A stretch of 43,603 bases of DNA from Pseudomonadota bacterium. Its GTDB lineage: Bacteria; Pseudomonadota; Gammaproteobacteria; Steroidobacterales; Steroidobacteraceae. Position numbers and translations under genes: made by a program. The stretch spans positions 1 through 43,603 of the forward strand of contig JAEZCR010000180.1 in the NCBI GenBank assembly GCA_023433465.1, read 5' to 3'. The notes beneath the pieces are model-generated. The model saw only the letters and a list, made by a program, of their open reading frames with translations, had not been told where the DNA came from and searched no databases. Positions 39,555 to 43,603 of the stretch are shown in pieces (the first letter of the stretch is position 1; the number at the start of each line of letters is the position of its first letter).

Positions 39555-42086
39555 CTACTGAATCAGCATCGCGCCGCTGCCGAGCACTGCTCCGCAAGCC
39601 GCTTTCATGACCGTGCGTCCGCCGGTCGACGCCGAGCCCGACGGGCCCGCGACGAGGCGGTTGACGAGACCCGGTGTCACGTATCCGGTGCCCGGATCCG
39701 TCACGCCATTCAACAGTTCGTTGCGGATGTCCGTGGCGCTCAACTCGAACGCCAGGCCCGCGCCAACCGTGTTGTCGATGATCGCGTTGACCAGCGCCTC
39801 GCGGTTCGTGGTGTTGGGCGAACCCGCCGTGCCGAATACCGCCGTGGCGGATCCGCCGCCGTCGAGCGAGCCGTAGAACCTTCCACGCAGCGTGCCGTCG
39901 TCGACCATCACGTTGCAGTACTGCATCGCGAGCTGCGCGAGCGCGGTCTGCTGCGAGGGGCCGAACGTGCCGAACTTCTCGATCGCCGGCAGCGCCTGCT
40001 TGACCAGCGCGTAGGTGTCGCGCACGCGCTGGTGGGTCTGCGGCACGCCCGTGATCTGCGACAACGTCGCGTTGATCTCGTCGAAGGTGCGCAATCCGAC
40101 GTCGGATTCCGGCGGCGAGTCGACCGGGACGGCCGGCGTCGGCGCCGGCGGCTCCGGCGGCGTGTAACTCAGCGCGCCGATGCGCTCGAACGACAGGAAG
40201 TACACGTCGTTGGCGACGGTCGTGTCGATCGGGGCCACGGTGCCCACCTGCGAGAGCTGCTGGCCGGTGGCGGCCGTGTAGTTCGTACCGCCCACCGTCG
40301 TGTCGAGCGGCTCGTACGCCTGACCCGAGTGCAGCTCGGCGCCGTTCACGCCGAGGCGGATGCCCGCGAGCGGCAGGTCGGCCGGCGTGTAGTTGGGATC
40401 CAGGCTGATGAACGTCGGCTTGGTGAACTGCAGGCCGTAGCTGTCGAGCTGGCTGGCCTCGAGCATGATGTACGCCTGCGGCTCGTTCGGCAGCAGGTGG
40501 CCGATGCTGAACAGCATGAAGTACTTCTCGCCGACGCCGGCTTCGAAGTTCTGCTGGATCTGCGCCTGCGTGAGCGTGCGGTTGTGGATGGCGACCATGC
40601 GCATCACGCCTTCCCACTGGCGGTTCGTCGAGGTCTCGTTGCCGAGCACCAGCGCGAACGTGTCGTCCCACTCGGCAAGGCTGCCACCGCCCTGCGCGTC
40701 GGCGTCGCCGGTGAACTCGCCGTTCACGTAGAGGCGGCGGCCTTCGACCGGGCTGTAGGTGAGCACGATGTGCTGCAGGGCGGCCTGCGCGTCCTGGTCC
40801 GCCGCGTTGGTCAGCAGCACCGGGTTGCCGTTGGCGCTCGTCTCGCTGCTGCGCGTGTACGCCTCGTACTGGTACATGCGCTGCGCCAGCGTGAAGTTGC
40901 GCGCGTTGTTGCCCGCCGAATAGGAGACGAGGAACGCGTCTTCCTGCGCGACGTTGGCGTTGTTCGCCCAGACCTCGATGGAGAACTCTCCGGTCGACTT
41001 GATCAGATCGGCGAGCTTCTTCGACCCGGACGCGGTGCCCTGCGCCTTGCCGCCCGGCCGGAAGACCACGCCCCAGCCACCGACCCACGAGTGGTCGCCC
41101 GAGAGCGTGAGGTTGAGCGAGGGCTCGACGCCGCTGGTGTCGTACACGATGGCGCCCATGCCGGTCTTGAACTCGTACTTCGCGATCGTCGCCGACTCGA
41201 AGCGGTTGCCGCCCGCGGCCACGGTGCCGTCATACAAAGTGAGTCCCTTGGAGATGAGCAGCTGCGGATCGACGTTCGTGACCGGGATGCCGTTCGCGAA
41301 TTCCGTGATCGCGTTCAGCATCGTCGTGGCGTTGTCGGAGCAGTTGCCCCAGCAGTTGTGGTTTTCATCGGCCAGGCGCACGACGAGGCGCGACTGGGCA
41401 GGATTGTCGAGATTGATCTTCGAACGGATGGCCGCGTAGGCCGCATCGACGTCCGCATCGGCGAACAGCGGCTGCTGCTGGATCGCGGCGCTCGACGAAT
41501 GGCAACGCGAGCAGTTCGCGGTCGCCGGGTTGCGCACGAGGGCATACAGGGCCGACGAGCCGAACGCGCTCGAATTCGCCGGGAAGTTGCGGCTGCCGCC
41601 GACCTCGCGGATGACCGGCGGCACGAGCTCGATCTGCGTGCCGGCGCTCGCGGACGCGCCCGCCCAGTTGCGGATCCAGACCGTCATGAGGTCTGCGCAC
41701 GCCGAGGCGGCCGCCAGCCAGCAGTTGTGGCCGCTGCCCACCTTCGTCACGAGGCGCGACTGGTCGGGCTGCTGGAGATTCACGACCGTGTTCGCCGCTT
41801 CGTAGGCGAGGTTCACGTTGTCGTTGCGGGCGAACATCGGAGTCTGGCCATTCGCGTTGTGGCACGAGCCGCAACGGTTGTTGCCCTTGATGTTCTCCCA
41901 CAGGTTGATGCGGAAGGACTGCACGTCCGCGTTCTGCGCGGCGGGACCGACGTAGTCGGTCACCGGGGGCGCCTGCGTCACCGGGTTCTCGACCGTGGGC
42001 GCACCACCGCTCGAGCAGCCGGCGAGCGCCACCACCGTGGCGGCGACGGCGAACCAGCGCGTGAGATTGTTTTGTAGCGCGTTCAT
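39555..42086 (-). CDS. lipoprotein di-heme cytochrome c with LamG-like domain
   Basis: 843 residues from ATG 42086 (GGGAG upstream). Lipobox LAGC with Cys24 places it on a membrane, probably the outer one. Two related cytochrome modules follow, with CxxCH at Cys72-Cys75-His76 (NRCGSCHN) and Cys192-Cys195-His196 (NCSRCHSS); each is followed about 50 residues later by HNCW and another Cys. A concanavalin/LamG domain lies at about 290-510 (GEFSIEVWANNANVAQEDAF, HIVLTYSPVEGRRLYVNGEF, GVMRMVAIHNRTLTQAQIQQ). After a Pro-rich link (PPEPPAPTPAVP) a C-terminal helical region contains FGPSQQTALAQLAMQYCNVM. It may bind a polymer or surface while moving electrons. The long frame beyond 42086 is antisense noise over the next gene. 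Confidence 0.85.
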   Translation of the reverse strand: MNALQNNLTRWFAVAATVVALAGCSSGGAPTVENPVTQAPPVTDYVGPAAQNADVQSFRINLWENIKGNNRCGSCHNANGQTPMFARNDNVNLAYEAANTVVNLQQPDQSRLVTKVGSGHNCWLAAASACADLMTVWIRNWAGASASAGTQIELVPPVIREVGGSRNFPANSSAFGSSALYALVRNPATANCSRCHSSSAAIQQQPLFADADVDAAYAAIRSKINLDNPAQSRLVVRLADENHNCWGNCSDNATTMLNAITEFANGIPVTNVDPQLLISKGLTLYDGTVAAGGNRFESATIAKYEFKTGMGAIVYDTSGVEPSLNLTLSGDHSWVGGWGVVFRPGGKAQGTASGSKKLADLIKSTGEFSIEVWANNANVAQEDAFLVSYSAGNNARNFTLAQRMYQYEAYTRSSETSANGNPVLLTNAADQDAQAALQHIVLTYSPVEGRRLYVNGEFTGDADAQGGGSLAEWDDTFALVLGNETSTNRQWEGVMRMVAIHNRTLTQAQIQQNFEAGVGEKYFMLFSIGHLLPNEPQAYIMLEASQLDSYGLQFTKPTFISLDPNYTPADLPLAGIRLGVNGAELHSGQAYEPLDTTVGGTNYTAATGQQLSQVGTVAPIDTTVANDVYFLSFERIGALSYTPPEPPAPTPAVPVDSPPESDVGLRTFDEINATLSQITGVPQTHQRVRDTYALVKQALPAIEKFGTFGPSQQTALAQLAMQYCNVMVDDGTLRGRFYGSLDGGGSATAVFGTAGSPNTTNREALVNAIIDNTVGAGLAFELSATDIRNELLNGVTDPGTGYVTPGLVNRLVAGPSGSASTGGRTVMKAACGAVLGSGAMLIQ

Positions 42087-42097
42087 TTCGTGCTCCC

Positions 42098-43288
42098 TCA
42101 ATCGCCCATGCAGTACACGGCGGCCTCGGCGAAGACCTGTTTGAGCCGGTAGTTGTTGTTCCGGAATCGGGTGGTCATCGCCGCGACTTCGTTGCGGTCG
42201 GCGGCGTTGCCGGGCGCGCGCAGGCACACCGTCTTGAATACCTTCTCGACCTGGCACTGCGCGAAGGCGGCGCTGGCCGCGAGCTCCTGGCCCATCGACT
42301 TGGCGCCCGTGCCGGACGCGGGCAGCGCGGTGTTCCATCCGAGCACGGAGTTCTGGCCCTTGCGCCAGCGGTTCTCCCACGCGTCGTCCGGCGTGACGAA
42401 GCCGGGCGCGAAGTTGGTCGCGTTGTTGAAGTACTTCGGATGCACGGCGGACTGGTCGTAGACCAGGCGCATCGTGCCGGGCGCATCCGCGTTGCCGTTG
42501 TCGAAGTCGTAGTGCGCGAACGCCTGCGCGAGCGGATCCATGCCGCTGTGACAGCCGATGCAGTTGTTCAGGAAGATGCGGCTGTCGCCGCCCGGGCTGC
42601 GGCTCACGTCCTGGCGGATGCGATCCGGCGGCAGCGAGGTGTCGAGCACCTGCTCCATGTCGCGGCACAGATGATTCATCAAGGTGAAGCGGAACATCGC
42701 GCGATTGGTGCCGTCGACGAAGAACGCTTCGGACGAGGCGCGCGAGGTGATGAAGCCGGCGGTGGCGGATGCCGGGATGCCGAGCACCGACGACTGCGTG
42801 GTCGCCTCGAGCTGATCCTTGAGGTTCACCGCGTTGTTCTCGGCGGTCTCGTAGTGCGCGTTGCTGGTCGCCGAGGCGGCCGGCGTGACGCCGCGAACCA
42901 CGTAGGTCAGGTCAGCCGAGAGTGCGGTGCTGAAGTCGACGTTGTCGCGCACCATGCCGATGTAGGTGGCGACGTAGTCGTTCAACGGGGCGAAGACCGT
43001 CTGGTCGCGATTCGTCCACGGCACCGCCATGTTCTTGAGGGTGACGTTGTAGAACGCCGGGTGCTCCACGGCGTACTGCGTCGCGGCCTGCAGCGCGTTG
43101 CCGCTGGCGACGAGCGTTTCCATCGCGTCGAGCGTTTCCTCGGTCGGAGGCACGCCCGCGACGCGGTCGTGGATGCGCTTGGCCCTGTCGCGATCGTTCG
43201 CGGAAGCCGCGGCCGCCAGGCATCCCAGCACGCAGGCAAGACCGAAGACCTTCAGTTTCGAGACCTGTTGGTTGTCCATTTGTGTCAT
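42098..43288 (-). CDS. exported mono-heme c-type cytochrome-like protein (DUF1588-like)
   Basis: About 396 residues. Signal peptide VFGLACVLGCLAAAASA, then ND. One heme site CIGCHSG in IFLNNCIGCHSGMDPLAQAF, followed by HYDFDN, which resembles the DUF1588 heme segment of planctomycete-type cytochromes (CxxCHxxxDP). The N-terminal part is helical (GVPPTEETLDAMETLVASGN, AVEHPAFYNVTLKNMAVPW) and the C terminus has paired Cys residues (FAQCQVEKVFKTVCLRAPGN). The start could be ATG 43279, 43288 or 43294; 43288 is used, with a purine-rich GGGATGTGG before it. It is the first gene of a three-gene unit with the LamG cytochrome (11-bp gap) and DUF1501 protein. Partner and substrate are unknown. Confidence 0.82.
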   Translation of the reverse strand: MTQMDNQQVSKLKVFGLACVLGCLAAAASANDRDRAKRIHDRVAGVPPTEETLDAMETLVASGNALQAATQYAVEHPAFYNVTLKNMAVPWTNRDQTVFAPLNDYVATYIGMVRDNVDFSTALSADLTYVVRGVTPAASATSNAHYETAENNAVNLKDQLEATTQSSVLGIPASATAGFITSRASSEAFFVDGTNRAMFRFTLMNHLCRDMEQVLDTSLPPDRIRQDVSRSPGGDSRIFLNNCIGCHSGMDPLAQAFAHYDFDNGNADAPGTMRLVYDQSAVHPKYFNNATNFAPGFVTPDDAWENRWRKGQNSVLGWNTALPASGTGAKSMGQELAASAAFAQCQVEKVFKTVCLRAPGNAADRNEVAAMTTRFRNNNYRLKQVFAEAAVYCMGD

Positions 43289-43603
43289 CCACATCCCATT
43301 TGACGGGCGCAGTATCGCCTCGCCTGTCAACCAGCTTGTTTGTCTCAGCTTGTGTACGTCTCCAAGCGGCGACAGGCACAATAATCACGTGTTCCAAGTA
43401 GGCTTGGAGCCGAGGATTGCGAACCGCGTCACGGCGGCGTACGCCCCTGGTCTCTAACTACAAGGACTGTCAAGAAAACCGCGTTGGCGGAACGGCTGCT
43501 GTGACGTCGTCGGCAGATCGCCGTGAGCGCACGCGGGATGATCGCATTACGTCACATGCACGTGCGGCAGCGCACATGCCTGTGCAGCTGGAGGACGGCA
43601 GTG
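43289..43603. other. 315-bp upstream gap at the window edge
   Basis: No convincing coding sequence. It should hold the promoter of the cytochrome cluster (minus strand), but I cannot identify boxes with confidence. A small dyad GTGCG-GCAG-CGCAC lies at 43562-43575. The far end carries a ribosome-binding-site-like sequence for a rightward gene. Confidence 0.5.
43590..43603 (+). promoter_or_regulatory. possible ribosome-binding site and GTG start at the window end
   Basis: GGAGG (43590-43594) is followed after 6 nt by GTG (43601-43603), the last three bases. This is ideal spacing for a rightward gene that begins exactly at the edge; nothing beyond it is visible. Confidence 0.4.

Noticed and set aside
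39450..42077. 875-codon plus-strand frame opposite the LamG cytochrome
   Set aside because: Antisense to heme motifs, lipobox and LamG; Arg/Val/Asp-rich shadow.
42087..42668. N-terminal extension of the LamG cytochrome frame
   Set aside because: Overlaps the next cytochrome gene in another frame; the lipoprotein signal at 42086 with a good ribosome site marks the start.
1..43603. tRNA, rRNA, phage or insertion-sequence genes
   Set aside because: No cloverleaf, rRNA, integrase, transposase or phage structural sequence was recognised on either strand.

Overview
The window is GC-rich (roughly two-thirds G+C by eye), gene-dense and entirely chromosomal in character. I see no rRNA, tRNA, phage, insertion sequence or CRISPR. 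The gene set suggests a free-living gammaproteobacterium, possibly near the Steroidobacterales/Nevskiales, but that placement is inference and no marker gene here proves it. The set includes cobalamin-dependent MetH with MetF, PEP carboxylase, a KaiC/KaiB operon, an ECF41 sigma factor, a TonB/ExbB/ExbD/TPR envelope cluster and secreted cytochromes with a DUF1501 protein.

Layout. (1) 1-3.2 kb: a pirin and a lipoprotein amidohydrolase coupled by an ATGA overlap, then a convergent secreted DUF1080 protein. (2) 3.3-8.5 kb: metF-metH on the minus strand (methionine synthesis from folate C1 units) with a divergent Lrp/AsnC regulator. (3) 8.7-12.4 kb: kaiC-kaiB-kaiB-hybrid histidine kinase, four genes each overlapping the next by 4 bp, without kaiA. 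(4) 12.4-16.9 kb: an outer-membrane DUF5916 protein, a Cys/Met-metabolism PLP enzyme and a PhzF-like isomerase. (5) 17-21.9 kb: ppc, a DUF962 membrane protein and an ABC exporter. (6) 21.9-25.4 kb: an EamA transporter, a small membrane protein and a CPA2 cation/proton antiporter with RCK domains. (7) 25.5-26.9 kb: an ECF41 sigma factor and its expected carboxymuconolactone-decarboxylase partner, each preceded by a perfect match to the ECF41 promoter pattern. (8) 27.1-37.6 kb: a ten-gene minus-strand cluster (thioredoxin-like protein, coiled-coil protein, two large TPR proteins, small Pro/Ala-rich protein, ExbB, two ExbD, TonB-like transducer, hypothetical) resembling the core of the Myxococcus Agl/Glt machinery. 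(9) 37.9-43.3 kb: a secreted c-type cytochrome, a LamG lipoprotein cytochrome and a Tat-exported DUF1501 protein.

The most notable non-coding feature is a family of about 95-bp inverted-repeat elements (2231-2326, 3207-3302, 16940-17035, a degenerate one at 26950-27043 and a lone arm at 27087-27118). Their arms are perfect or nearly so, the copies differ by paired (compensatory) changes, and their ends lie at or within a few bases of the stop codons of the adjoining genes. They look like a conserved 3'-end structure or a small REP-like mobile element that settles at gene ends.

Most promising for follow-up: the KaiC-KaiB-KaiB-kinase operon, the Glt-like envelope machine, the stop-codon-linked inverted repeats, and the cytochrome/DUF1501 export cluster.
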